64,000 bases of DNA from Calliphora vicina. Its lineage: Eukaryota > Arthropoda > Insecta > Diptera > Calliphoridae. Shown here piece after piece: positions 1-9,906 of this stretch; position 1 is the stretch's first letter, and every line of letters starts with the position of its first letter. The stretch covers positions 48,228,870-48,292,869 of the forward strand of contig NC_088784.1 of the NCBI RefSeq assembly GCF_958450345.1. The letters run 5' to 3'. The translations under genes and the position numbers were made by a program. A model generated the notes under the pieces. That model did no database searches. It had not been told where the DNA came from and saw nothing but the letters and a program-made list of their open reading frames with translations.

Positions 1-218
1 GTTAAAAGCTGGGGTAATTTTGGGACATTTTGCGAAAAATGTCCGATATACCCGCATATATATCGGGTACTATTTATGCCAGCTACTTAAGTTATACCTT
101 GTTAGAAAGCTACAATCTCATGCAATCCAAATATAAAAAAAATTAGCTTCCTAGCTCTTTAGGGCCTTTTAAAATTGCGATTTATATGAAGTCGTTAAAA
201 ACTGGTGTAATTTTGGGA

Positions 219-240
219 CATTTTGCGAAAAATGTCCGAT
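219..240. other. Satellite dyad 1: 22-bp palindrome (variant centre)
   Basis: The two nine-base arms GGACATTTT and AAAATGTCC are perfect reverse complements around a GCGA centre. In many other monomers, for example 785-806, the centre is TCGA and all 22 bases are palindromic. The element could extrude as a cruciform, fold as a hairpin in a transcript, or bind a symmetric protein; the sequence alone does not say which. Confidence 0.85.
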
Positions 241-241
241 A

Positions 242-262
242 TACCCGCATATATATCGGGTA
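242..262. other. Satellite dyad 2: TACCCG / CGGGTA inverted repeat
   Basis: Six-base arms TACCCG and CGGGTA are perfect reverse complements around the loop CATATATAT. The dyad starts two bases after dyad 1, so every standard monomer has two adjacent hairpin-capable sites within about 44 bp. Common variants are CCTGC for CCCGC and CGGTCAC or CGGGCAC for CGGGTAC. They weaken the arms and are inherited along monomer lineages. Confidence 0.85.
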
Positions 263-784
263 CTATTTATGCTAGCTACTTAAGTTATACCTTGTTAGAA
301 AGCTACAATCTCATGCAATCCAAATTTAAAAATAATTAGCTTCCTAGCTCTTTAGGGGCCTTTAGAATTGCGATTTATATGAAGTCGTTAAAAGCTGGGG
401 TAATTTTGGGAAATTTTTCGAAAAATGTCCGATATACCCGCATATATATCGGGTACTATTTATGCTAGCTACTTAAGTTATACCTTGTCAGAAAGCTACA
501 ATCTCATGCAATCCAAATTTAAAAATAATTAGCTTCCTAGGTCTTTAGGGGCCTTTAGAATTGCGATTTATATGAAGTCGTTAAAAACTGGGGTAATTTT
601 GGGACATTTTTCGAAAAATATGCGATATACCCGCATATATATCGGGTACTATTTATGCTAGCTACTTAAGTTATACCTTGTTAGAAAGCAACAATCTCAT
701 GCAATCCAAATTTAAAAATAATTAGCTTCCTAGGTCTTTAGAATTGCGATTTATATGAAGTCGTTAAAAACTTGGGTAATTTTG

Positions 785-806
785 GGACATTTTTCGAAAA
801 ATGTCC
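785..806. other. Perfect 22-bp palindrome in a satellite monomer
   Basis: An example of the fully self-complementary form: GGACATTTTTC followed by its exact reverse complement GAAAAATGTCC. The same form recurs across the array. Related monomers carry a single change (TTTCC or TGTCTG at the right arm) that disrupts or trims the pairing. Confidence 0.88.
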
Positions 807-1336
807 GATATACCCGCATATATATCAGGTACTATTTATGCTAGCTACTTAAGTTATACCTTGTTAGAAAGCTACAATCTCATGCAATCCAAATATAAAA
901 AAAATTAGCTTCCTAGCTCTTTAGGGCCTTTTAAAATTGCGATTTATATGAAGTCGTTAAAAACTGGTGTAATTTTGGGACATTTTGCGAAAAATGTCCG
1001 ATATACCCGCATATATATCGGGTACTATTTATGCTAGCTACTTAAGTTATACCTTGTTAGAAAGCTACAATCTCATGCAATCCAAATTTAAAAATAATTA
1101 GCTTCCTAGCTCTTTAGGGGCCTTTAGAATTGCGATTTATATGAAGTCGTTAAAAGCTGGGGTAATTTTGGGAAATTTTTCGAAAAATGTCCGATATACC
1201 CGCATATATATCGGGTAGTATTTATGCTAGCTACTTAAGTTATACCTTGTCAGAAAGCTACAATCTCATGCAATCCAAATTTTTAATAGCTTCCTAGGTC
1301 TTTAGGGGCCTTTAGAATTGCGATTTATATGAAGTC

Positions 1337-2743
1337 GTTAAAAACTGGGGTAATTTTGGGACATTTTTCGAAAAATATGCGATATACCCGCATATATATC
1401 GGGTACTATTTATGCTAGCTACTTAAGTTATACCTTGTTAGAAAGCAACAATCTCATGCAATCCAAATTTAGCTCTAGCTCTTTATGGCCTTTTAAAATT
1501 GCGATTTATATGAAGTCGTTAAAATCTGGGGTAATTTTGGGACATTTTGCGAAAAATGTCCGATATACCCGCATATATATCAGGTACTATTTATGCTAGC
1601 TACTTAAGTTATACCTTGTTAGAAAGCTACAATCTCATGCAATCCAAATTTAAAAATAATTAGCTTCCTAGCTCTTTATGGCCTTTTAAAATTGCGATTT
1701 ATATGAAGTCGTTAAAAACTGGGGTAATTTTGGGACATTTTTCGAAAAATTTCCGATATACCTGCATATATATCGGGCACTATTTATGCTAGCTACTTAT
1801 GTTATACCTTGTTAGAAAGCTACAATCCCATGCAATCCAAATATATAGAAAAATGAGTTTCCTAGCTCTTTAGCGGCCTTTAGAATTGCGATTTATATGA
1901 AGTCGTTAAAAACTGGGGTAATTTTGGGACATTTCTCGAAAAATGTCTGATATACCCGCATATATATCGGGTACTATTTATGCTAGCTACTTAAATTATA
2001 CCTTGTTAGAAAGCTACAATCTCATGCAATCCAAATTTAAAAATAATTAGCTTCCTAGCTCTTTAGGGGCCTTTAGAATTGCGATTTATATGAAGTCGTT
2101 AAAAGCTGGAGTAATTTTGGGACATTTTTCGAAAAATTTCCGATATACCCGCATATATATCGGGTACTATTTATGCTAGCTACTTAAGTTATACCTTGTT
2201 AGAAAGCTACAATCTCATGCAATCCAAATATAAAAAAATTTAGCTTCCTAGCTCTTTAGGGCCTTTTAAAATTGCGATTTATATGAAGTCGTTAAAAACT
2301 GGGGTAATTTTGGGACATTTTGCGAAAAATGTCCGATATACCCGCATATATATCGGGTACTATTTATACAAGCTACTTAAGTTATACCTTGTTAGAAAGC
2401 TACGATCTCATGCAATCCAAATTTAAAAATAATTAGCTTCCTAGCTCTTTACGGCCTTTTAAAATTGCGATTTATATGAAGTCGTTAAAAACTGGGGTAA
2501 TTTTGGGACATTTTTCGAAAAATGTCCGATATACCCGCTTATATATCGGGTACTATTTACGCTAGCTACTTAAGTTATACCTTGTCAGAAAGCTACAATC
2601 TCATGCAATCCAAATTTAAAAATAATTAGCTTCCTAGGTCTTTAGGGGCCTTTAGAATTGCGATTTATATGAAGTCGTTAAAAACTGGGGTATGAGTTTC
2701 CTAGCTCTTTAGCGGCCTTTAGAATTGCGATTTATATGAAGTC
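1337..2743 (+). repeat. Diverged, partial copy of the nine-monomer HOR
   Basis: The order of monomer types from 1337 follows the unit starting at 9907: an ATATGCG palindrome variant, the GCAACAATCTC with TTTAGCTCTAGC linker form, the ATATATAGAA linker (1841, equivalent to 10411), TATACAAGC (about 2367) with CTACGATCTC, and the 67-bp short monomer at 2677-2743. The constant 8570-bp offset at the start and at the ATATATAGAA marker shows a shared block rather than chance similarity. It predates or seeded the more regular array at 9.9-20 kb. Confidence 0.8.
2677..2743 (+). repeat. 67-bp truncated monomer (GGGGTATGAGTTTCC junction)
   Basis: A monomer that jumps from AAAACTGGGGT directly to ATGAGTTTCCTAGC and so lacks both dyads and the GCTAGC to CCAAAT core. 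Exactly the same 67-bp unit starts at 4063, 7560, 11247, 12837, 15173, 18153, 52344, 52989 and 57330. The single junction sequence suggests one deletion event later spread through the array. Confidence 0.9.
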
Positions 2744-4740
2744 GTTAAAAACTGGGGTAATTTTGGGACATTTTTCCGATATACCCGCATATATATCGGG
2801 TACTATTTATGCTAGCTACTTAAGTTATACCTTGTCAGAAAGCTACAATCTCATGCAATCCAAATTTAAAAATAATTAGCTTCCTAGGTCTTTAGAATTG
2901 CGATTTATATGAAGTCGTTAAAAACTGGGGTAATTTTGGGACATTTTTCGAAAAATGTCCGATATACCCGCATATATATCGGGTAATATTTATGCTAGCT
3001 ACTTAAGTTATACCTTGTTAGAAAGCAACAATCTCATGCAATCCAAATTTAGCTCTAGCTCTTTATGGCCTTTTAAAATTGCGATTTATATGAAGTCGTT
3101 AAAATCTGGGGTAATTTTGGGACATTTTTCGAAAAATGTCCGATATACCCGCATATATATCGGGTACTATTTATGCTAGCTACTTAAGTTATACCTTGTT
3201 AGAAAGCTACAATCTCATGCAATCCAAATTTAAAAATAATTAGCTTCCTAGCTCTTTATGGCCTTTTAAAATTGCGATTTATATGAAGTCGTTAAAAACT
3301 GGTGTAATTTTGGGACATTTTGCGAAAAATGTCCGATATACCCGCATATATATCGGGTACTATTGATGCTAGCTACTTAAGTTATACCTTGTTAGAAAGC
3401 TACAATCTCATGCAATCCAAATTTAAAAATAATTAGCTTCCTAGCTCTTTAGGGGCCTTTAGAATTGCGATTTATATGAAGTCGTTAAAAGCTGGAGTAA
3501 TTTTGGGACATTTTTCGAAAAATTTCCGATATACCCGCATATATATCGGGTACTATTTATGCTAGCTACTTAAGTTATACCTTGTTAGAAAGCTACAATC
3601 TCATGCAATCCAAATATAAAAAAATTTAGCTTCCTAGCTCTTTAGGGCCTTTTAAAATTGCGATTTATATGAAGTCGTTAAAAACTGGGGTAATTTTGGG
3701 ACATTTTGCGAAAAATGTCCGATATACCCGCATATATATCGGGTACTATTTATACAAGCTACTTAAGTTATACCTTGTTAGAAAACTACGATCTCATGCA
3801 ATCCAAATTTAAAAATAATTAGCTTCCTAGCTCTTTACGGCCTTTTAAAATTGCGATTTATATGAAGTCGTTAAAAACTGGGGTAATTTTGGGACATTTT
3901 TCGAAAAATTTCCGATATACCCGCTTATATATCGGGTACTATTTACGCTAGCTACTTAAGTTATACCTTGTCAGAAAGCTACAATCTCATGCAATCCAAA
4001 TTTAAAAATAATTAGCTTCCTAGGTCTTTAGGGGCCTTTAGAATTGCGATTTATATGAAGTCGTTAAAAACTGGGGTATGAGTTTCCTAGCTCTTTAGCG
4101 GCCTTTAGAATTGCGATTTATATGAAGTCGTTAAAAACTGGGGTAATTTTGGGACATTTTTCGAAAAATGTCCGATATACCCGCATATATATCGGGTACT
4201 ATTTATGCTAGCTACTTAAGTTATACCTTGTCAGAAAGCTACAATCTCATGCAATCCAAATTTAAAAATAATTAGCTTCCTAGGTCTTTAGAATTGCGAT
4301 TTATATGAAGTCGTTAAAAACTTGGGTAATTTTGGGACATTTTTCGAAAAATGTCCGATATACCCGCATATATATCGGGTACTATTTATGCTAGCTACTT
4401 AAGTTATACCTTGTTAGAAAGCAACAATCTCATGCAATCCAAATTTAGCTCTAGCTCTTTATGGCCTTTTAAAATTGCGATTTATATGAAGTCGTTAAAA
4501 TCTGGGGTAATTTTGGGACATTTTTCGAAAAATGTCCGATATACCCGCATATATATCGGGTACTATTTATGCTAGCTACTTAAGTTATACCTTGTTAGAA
4601 AGCTACAATCTCATGCAATCCAAATTTAAAAATAATTAGCTTCCTAGCTCTTTATGGCCTTTTAAAATTGCGATTTATATGAAGTCGTTAAAAACTGGTG
4701 TAATTTTGGGACATTTTGCGAAAAATGTCCGATATACCCG
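2744..4740 (+). repeat. Local tandem HOR of about 1.39 kb
   Basis: The 67-bp short monomers at 2677 and 4063 are 1386 bp apart and start parallel series of monomers. The equivalent TTTAGCTCTAGC-linker monomers lie 1396 bp apart (the ATG after the palindrome is at 2955 and 4351). The ten-base difference is explained by a deletion inside the palindrome of the first copy near 2765-2780, where GGGACATTTTTCCGATAT replaces the full form. This is a recent tandem duplication of about seven to eight monomers. Confidence 0.82.
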
Positions 4741-5596
4741 CATATATATCGGGTACTATTGATGCTAGCTACTTAAGTTATACCTTGTTAGAAAGCTACA
4801 ATCTCATGCAATCCAAATTTAAAAATAATTGCTTCCTAGCTCTTTAGGGGCCTTTAGAATTGCAATTTATATGAAGTCGTTAAAAGCTGGGGTAATTTTG
4901 GGAAATTTTTCGAAAAATGTCCGATATACCCGCATATATATCGGGTACTATTTATGCTAGCTACTTAAGTTATACCTTGTCAGAAAGCTACAATCTCATG
5001 CAATCCAAATTTAAAAATAATTAGCTTCCTAGGTCTTTAGGGGCCTTTAGAATTGCGATTTATATGAAGTCGTTAAAAACTGGGGTAATTTTGGGACATT
5101 TTTCGAAAAATGTCCGATATACCCGCATATATATCGGGTACTATTTATGCTAGCTACTTAAGTTATACCTTGTTAAAAAGCAACAATCTCATGCAATCCA
5201 AATTTAGCTCTAGCTCTTTATGGCCTTTTAAAATTGCGATTTATATGAAGTCGTTAAAATCTGGGGTAATTTTGGGACATTTTGCGAAAAATTTCTGATA
5301 TACCCGCATATATATCGGGTACTATTTATGCTAGCTACTTAAATTATACCTTGTTAGAAATCTACAATCTCATGCAATCCAAATTTAAAAATAATTAGCT
5401 TCCTAGCTCTTTAGGGGCCTTTAGAATTGCGATTTATATGAAGTCGTTAAAAGCTGGGGTAATTTTGGGACATTTTGCGAAAAATGTCCGATATACCCGC
5501 ATATATATCGGGTACTATTTATGCTAGCTACTTAAGTTATACCTTGTTAGAAAGCTACAATCTCATGCAATCCAAATATAAAACAAGTAAGAGTGC

Positions 5597-5611
5597 TATA
5601 TTCGGCTGTGC
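5597..5611. other. 5' short palindrome of DINE-like copy 1
   Basis: TTCGGCTGTGCCGAA: arms TTCGGC and GCCGAA with a TGT centre. Copy 2 has TTCGGCCGTGCCGAA at the equivalent place, one base different. It sits just inside the 5' end, where DINE-1-type elements have conserved terminal sequence, and precedes the TATACCCTTC subterminal motif that is complementary to the 3' hairpin arm. Confidence 0.7.
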
Positions 5612-5679
5612 CGAATCTTATATACCCTTCACCAAATTATACTTCAAAATTTTAAATATTTTTAGGTAAACAAAATTTA

Positions 5680-5850
5680 ATTTTTTTTAGTTGTTTTTTT
5701 TACATTTTTTGGAAAAAAATTTATTTTAATTTTTTTTTTTTAAATTAAAATTTTTTTTTTTTTTAAATTTAAAATTTTTTTTTTTTAAATTTTAAAAATT
5801 TTTTTTTGGTTTTTTAAATTTTTTTTTTTTTGAAAAAAAAAATTCGGGTT
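5680..5850. repeat. T/A-tract minisatellite in DINE-like copy 1
   Basis: Long T runs alternating with TTTAAATTTAAAA-type segments, an irregular minisatellite of about 20-30 bp period. It follows the 5' conserved block. The equivalent tract in copy 2 (about 61920-62130) is longer and more regular, so the copy number has changed between the two elements. Confidence 0.75.
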
Positions 5851-6159
5851 AAAATTTTTTTTCCCGATTTTGACCCATTGTAGGTCCAACTTAATATGGT
5901 CTTATATACGTCGTTGCAAATTTCTTTGAAATATCTATCATTAGATATCCATATTGTCTATATTAATGTCTTAGTAATCCAGATATAGGTCAAAAATTGG
6001 TCAAAAATCGAGGTTGTCTTGGTTTTTTCCTCATATCTCAGCCATTTGTGGACCGATTTTGCTGATTTTAAATAGCAAAATTCTCGAAAGCATGTCTGAC
6101 AGAATTATTGAAGATTTGGATCCCGAAGATATCTGGGGTCTTCAGAAAACTGATTTCAA

Positions 6160-6178
6160 CAGACAGACAGACAGACAG

Positions 6179-6220
<42 letters not shown>

Positions 6221-6221
6221 G
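6160..6221 (+). repeat. (GACA)n microsatellite in DINE-like copy 1
   Basis: A CAGA/GACA tetranucleotide run of about 60 bp, interrupted by GACG units. A (GTCY)n block of this kind is typical of DINE-1/mini-me elements. The six-frame open reading through it (repeated QTDR) follows from the repeat being free of stops and is not a gene. Confidence 0.9.
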
Positions 6222-6328
6222 GACATGGCTTAATCGACTCCGCTATCTATAAGGATCCAGAATATATATACTTTATAGGGTCGGAAATGAAAAATGTAGA
6301 AATTACAAACGGAATGACAAACTTATAT

Positions 6329-6357
6329 ATACCCTTCTCACGAAGCTGAAGGGTATA
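6329..6357 (+). other. 3' terminal hairpin of DINE-like copy 1
   Basis: The arms ATACCCTTC and GAAGGGTAT are perfect complements around a loop of about ten bases (TCACGAAGCT). A stem-loop just inside the 3' end is the expected terminus of Helitron/Helentron-class elements. The following A run belongs jointly to element and target. Confidence 0.75.
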
Positions 6358-9300
6358 AAAAAATAGCTTCCTAGCTCTTTACGGCCTTTTAAAATTGCGA
6401 TTTATATGAAGTCGTTAAAAACTGGTGTAATTTTGGGACATTTTGCGAAAAATGTCCGATATACCCGCATATATATCGGGTACTATTTATGCTAGCTACT
6501 TAAGTTATACCTTGTTAGAAAGCTACAATCTCATGCAATCCAAATTTAAAAATAATTAGCTTCCTAGCTCTTTAGGGGCCTTTAGAATTGCGATTTATAT
6601 GAAGTCGTTAAAAGCTGGGGTAATTTTGGGAAATTTTTCGAAAAATGTCCGATATACCCGCATATATATCGGGTACTATTTATGCTAGCTACATAAGTTA
6701 TACCTTGTCAGAAAGCTACAATCTCATGCAATCCAAATTTAAAAATAATTAGCTTCCTAGGTCTTTAGGGGCCTTTAGAATTGCGATTTATATGAAGTCG
6801 TTAAAAACTGGGGTAATTTTGGGACATTTTTCGAAAAATATGCGATATACCCGCATATATATCGGGTACTATTTATGCTAGCTACTTAAGTTATACCTTG
6901 TTAGAAAGCAACAATCTCATGCAATCCAAATTTAGCTCTAGCTCTTTATGGCCTTTTAAAATTGCGATTTATATGAAGTCGTTAAAATCTGGGGTAATTT
7001 TGGGACATTTTGCGAAAAATGTCCGATATACCCGCATATATATCAGGTACTATTTATGCTAGCTACTTAAGTTATACCTTGTTAGAAAGCTACAATCTCA
7101 TGCAATCCAAATTTAAAAATAATTAGCTTCCTAGCTCTTTATGGCCTTTTAAAATTGCGATTTATATGAAGTCGTTAAAAACTGGGGTAATTTTGGGACA
7201 TTTTTCGAAAAATTTCCGATATACCCGCTTATATATCGGGTACTATTTACGCTAGCTACTTAAGTTATACCTTGTCAGAAAGCTACAATCTCATGCAATC
7301 CAAATTTAAAAATAATTAGCTTCCTAGGTCTTTAGGGGCCTTTAGAATTGCGATTTATATGAAGTCGTTAAAAACTGGGGTAATTTTGGGACATTTTTCG
7401 AAAAATGTCCGATATACCCGCTTATATATCGGGTACTATTGACGCTAGCTACTTAAGTTATACCTTGTCAGAAAGCTACAATCTCATGCAATCCAAATTT
7501 AAAAATAATTAGCTTCCTAGGTCTTTAGGGGCCTTTAGAATTGCGATTTATATGAAGTCGTTAAAAACTGGGGTATGAGTTTCCTAGCTCTTTAGCGGCC
7601 TTTAGAATTGCGATTTATATGAAGTCGTTAAAAACTGGGGTAATTTTGGGACATTTTTCGAAAAATGTCCGATATACCCGCATATATATCGGGTACTATT
7701 TATGCTAGCTACTTAAGTTATACCTTGTCAGAAAGCTACAATCTCATGCAATCCAAATTTAAAAATAATTAGCTTCCTAGGTCTTTAGAATTGCGATTTA
7801 TATGAAGTCGTTAAAAACTTGGGTAATTTTGGGACATTTTTCGAAAAATGTCCGATATACCCGCATATATATCGGGTACTATTTATGCTAGCTACTTAAG
7901 TTATACCTTGTTAGAAAGCTACAATCTCATGCAATCCAAATTTAAAAATAATTAGCTTCCTAGCTCTTTATGGCCTTTTAAAATTGCGATTTATATGAAG
8001 TCGTTAAAAACTGGTGTAATTTTGGGACATTTTGCGAAAAATGTCCGATATACCCGCATATATATCGGGTACTATTGATGCTAGCTACTTAAGTTATACC
8101 TTGTTAGAAAGCTACAATCTCATGCAATCCAAATTTAAAAATAATTGCTTCCTAGCTCTTTAGGGGCCTTTAGAATTGCGATTTATATGAAGTCGTTAAA
8201 AGCTGGGGTAATTTTGGGAAATTTTTCGAAAAATGTCCGATATACCCGCATATATATCGGGTACTATTTATGCTAGCTACTTAAGTTATACCTTGTCAGA
8301 AAGCTACAATCTCATGCAATCCAAATTTAAAAATAATTAGCTTCCTAGGTCTTTAGGGGCCTTTAGAATTGCGATTTATATGAAGTCGTTAAAAACTGGG
8401 GTAATTTTGGGACATTTTTCGAAAAATGTCCGATATACCCGCATATATATCGGGTACTATTTATGCTAGCTACTTAAGTTATACCTTGTTAGAAAGCAAC
8501 AATCTCATGCAATCCAAATTTAGCTCTAGCTCTTTATGGCCTTTTAAAATTGCGATTTATATGAAGTCGTTAAAATCTGGGGTAATTTTGGGACATTTTT
8601 CGAAAAATGTCCGATATACCCGCATATATATCGGGTACTATTTATGCTAGCTACTTAAGTTATACCTTGTTAGAAAGCTACAATCTCATGCAATCCAAAT
8701 TTAAAAATAATTAGCTTCCTAGCTCTTTATGGCCTTTTAAAATTGCGATTTATATGAAGTCGTTAAAAACTGGTGTAATTTTGGGACATTTTGCGAAAAA
8801 TGTCCGATATACCCGCATATATATCGGGTACTATTGATGCTAGCTACTTAAGTTATACCTTGTTAGAAAGCTACAATCTCATGCAATCCAAATTTAAAAA
8901 TAATTGCTTCCTAGGTCTTTAGGGGCCTTTAGAATTGCGATTTATATGAAGTCGTTAAAAACTGGGGTAATTTTGGGACATTTTTCGAAAAATATGCGAT
9001 ATACCCGCATATATATCGGGTACTATTTATGCTAGCTACTTAAGTTATACCTTGTTAGAAAGCAACAATCTCATGCAATCCAAATTTAGCTCTAGCTCTT
9101 TATGGCCTTTTAAAATTGCGATTTATATGAAGTCGTTAAAATCTGGGGTAATTTTGGGACATTTTGCGAAAAATTTCTGATATACCCGCATATATATCGG
9201 GTACTATTTATGCTAGCTACTTAAATTATACCTTGTTAGAAATCTACAATCTCATGCAATCCAAATTTAAAAATAATTAGCTTCCTAGCTCTTTAGGGGC

Positions 9301-9906
9301 CTTTAGAATTGCGATTTATATGAAGTCGTTAAAAGCTGGGGTAATTTTGGGACATTTTGCGAAAAATGTCCGATATACCCGCATATATATCGGGTACTAT
9401 TTATGCTAGCTACTTAAGTTATACCTTGTTAGAAAGCTACAATCTCATGCAATCCAAATATAAAAAAAAATAGCTTCCTAGCTCTTTAGGGCCTTTTAAA
9501 ATTGCGATTTATATGAAGTCGTTAAAAACTGGTGTAATTTTGGGACATTTTGCGAAAAATGTCCGATATACCCGCATATATATCGGGTACTATTTATGCT
9601 AGCTACTTAAGTTATACCTTGTTAGAAAGCTACAATCTCATGCAATCCAAATTTAAAAATAATTAGCTTCCTAGCTCTTTAGGGGCCTTTAGAATTGCGA
9701 TTTATATGAAGTCATTAAAAGCTGGGGTAATTTTGGGAAATTTTTCGAAAAATGTCCGATATACCCGCATATATATCGGGTACTATTTATGCTAGCTACT
9801 TAAGTTATACCTTGTCAGAAAGCTACAATCTCATGCAATCCAAATTTAAAAATAATTAGCTTCCTAGGTCTTTAGGGGCCTTTAGAATTGCGATTTATAT
9901 GAAGTC
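6358..9906 (+). repeat. Satellite array between DINE copy 1 and the regular HOR
   Basis: Resumes in the same orientation and register as before the element, with AAAAAATAGCTTCCTAGC completing the interrupted monomer. It repeats monomer series from the left block: AAACTGGTG then GGGAAATTTTT then ATATGCG then TTTAGCTCTAGC, and the 67-bp short monomer at 7560-7626. The stretch from about 9166 to 9470 matches the left flank of the element, including the unusual TTTCTGATATACCC and GAAATCTACAATCTC. It then continues without interruption into the right-flank sequence, making it an empty-site paralogue. No other feature was seen. Confidence 0.95.

Larger units (their letters stand above)
194..386 (+). 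repeat. Representative 193-bp satellite monomer
   Basis: A full-length unit given as the reference for the family. It runs from GTTAAAA to the base before the next GTTAAAA. It contains the first palindrome at 219-240 (here with a GCGA centre), the second dyad at 242-262, the GCTAGC and CTTAAG six-base palindromes near 271-283, and the linker CCAAATTTAAAAATAATTAG. The family has three main linker forms: this T-rich one, ATATAAAAAATGAG and ATATAAAAAAATTTAG. It also has several palindrome forms: TCGAAAAATGTCC, GCGAAAAATGTCC, GCGGAAAATGTCC, TCGAAAAATTTCC and TCGAAAAATGTCTG. I do not recognise it as a named satellite. Confidence 0.9.
1..5583 (+). repeat. Satellite array, left block (about 193-bp monomers)
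   Basis: Head-to-tail tandem repeats. Taking the recurring GTTAAAA as monomer start, units begin at 1, 194, 387, 580, 763 and 956, giving periods of 193, 193, 193, 183 and 193 bp. The 183-bp unit lacks ten bases (GGGGCCTTTA) before GAATTGCGATTTATATGAAG. Each monomer contains, in order: a GGACATTTT..AAAATGTCC palindrome, a TACCCG..CGGGTA dyad, GCTAGCTACTTAAG, TTATACCTTGTTAGAAAGC, CTCATGCAATCCAAAT, a variable A-rich linker, TTCCTAGCTCTTTA and GCGATTTATATGAAGTC. Monomer types occur in a repeated order, so this is already higher-order structure: 956-2.7 kb matches about 9.52-11.3 kb at an offset near 8570. The sequence enters the window mid-array, so the true left edge is not seen. Nothing here looks coding. 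Confidence 0.97.
5584..6357 (+). mobile_element. DINE-1/INE-1-like (Helentron-related) element, copy 1
   Basis: Non-satellite DNA between satellite halves, 774 bp. It starts CAAGTAAGAGTGCTATA, then the palindrome TTCGGCTGTGCCGAA and TATACCCTTCACC. Next come a T/A-rich tract (about 5680-5850), a moderately complex block with CCCATTGTAGGTCCAACTTA, a GACA microsatellite (about 6160-6221), GGACATGGCTTAATCGACTC, and a 3' hairpin TATACCCTTC...GAAGGGTATA ending at 6357. Known family features: DINE-1 elements of Drosophila are short non-coding relatives of Helentrons with subterminal inverted repeats, an internal (GTCT/GACA)n block and a 3' stem-loop, and insert without target duplication. There is no transposase, Rep or helicase ORF, so it is non-autonomous. 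The subfamily is unknown. Confidence 0.8.

Noticed and set aside
185..262. CENP-B box
   Set aside because: TTCGAAAAATGTCCGA resembles the start of the box pattern (TTCG....A..CGGG), but the required CGGG is TCCG here. The CGGG of the second dyad is at the wrong distance. Not a match.
2955..3179. Recurrent 60-74-codon ORFs beginning MSDIPAYISGT (dozens of copies)
   Set aside because: They start at the ATG formed by AAAAATGTCC in the palindrome and run through satellite sequence. Frame length depends only on linker variants, there is no coding context, and other monomers break the frame freely. They are repeat shadows.
6014..6349. 111-codon ORF in the first transposon (MSWFFPHIS... then QTDR repeats)
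   Set aside because: More than a fifth of it is the GACA microsatellite and the rest is non-coding DINE-like sequence. The equivalent frame in the second copy differs in length only because of the microsatellite. No known domain is visible.
5584..6357. Classical TIR DNA transposon (MITE)
   Set aside because: No target-site duplication, and ends that are not terminal inverted repeats. The subterminal motif, GACA block and 3' stem-loop fit a DINE-1/Helentron relative better.
6329..6357. Rho-independent terminator
   Set aside because: The hairpin is the 3' end of a eukaryotic mobile element, is AT-rich on both sides and has no gene upstream; its A run is on the + strand.
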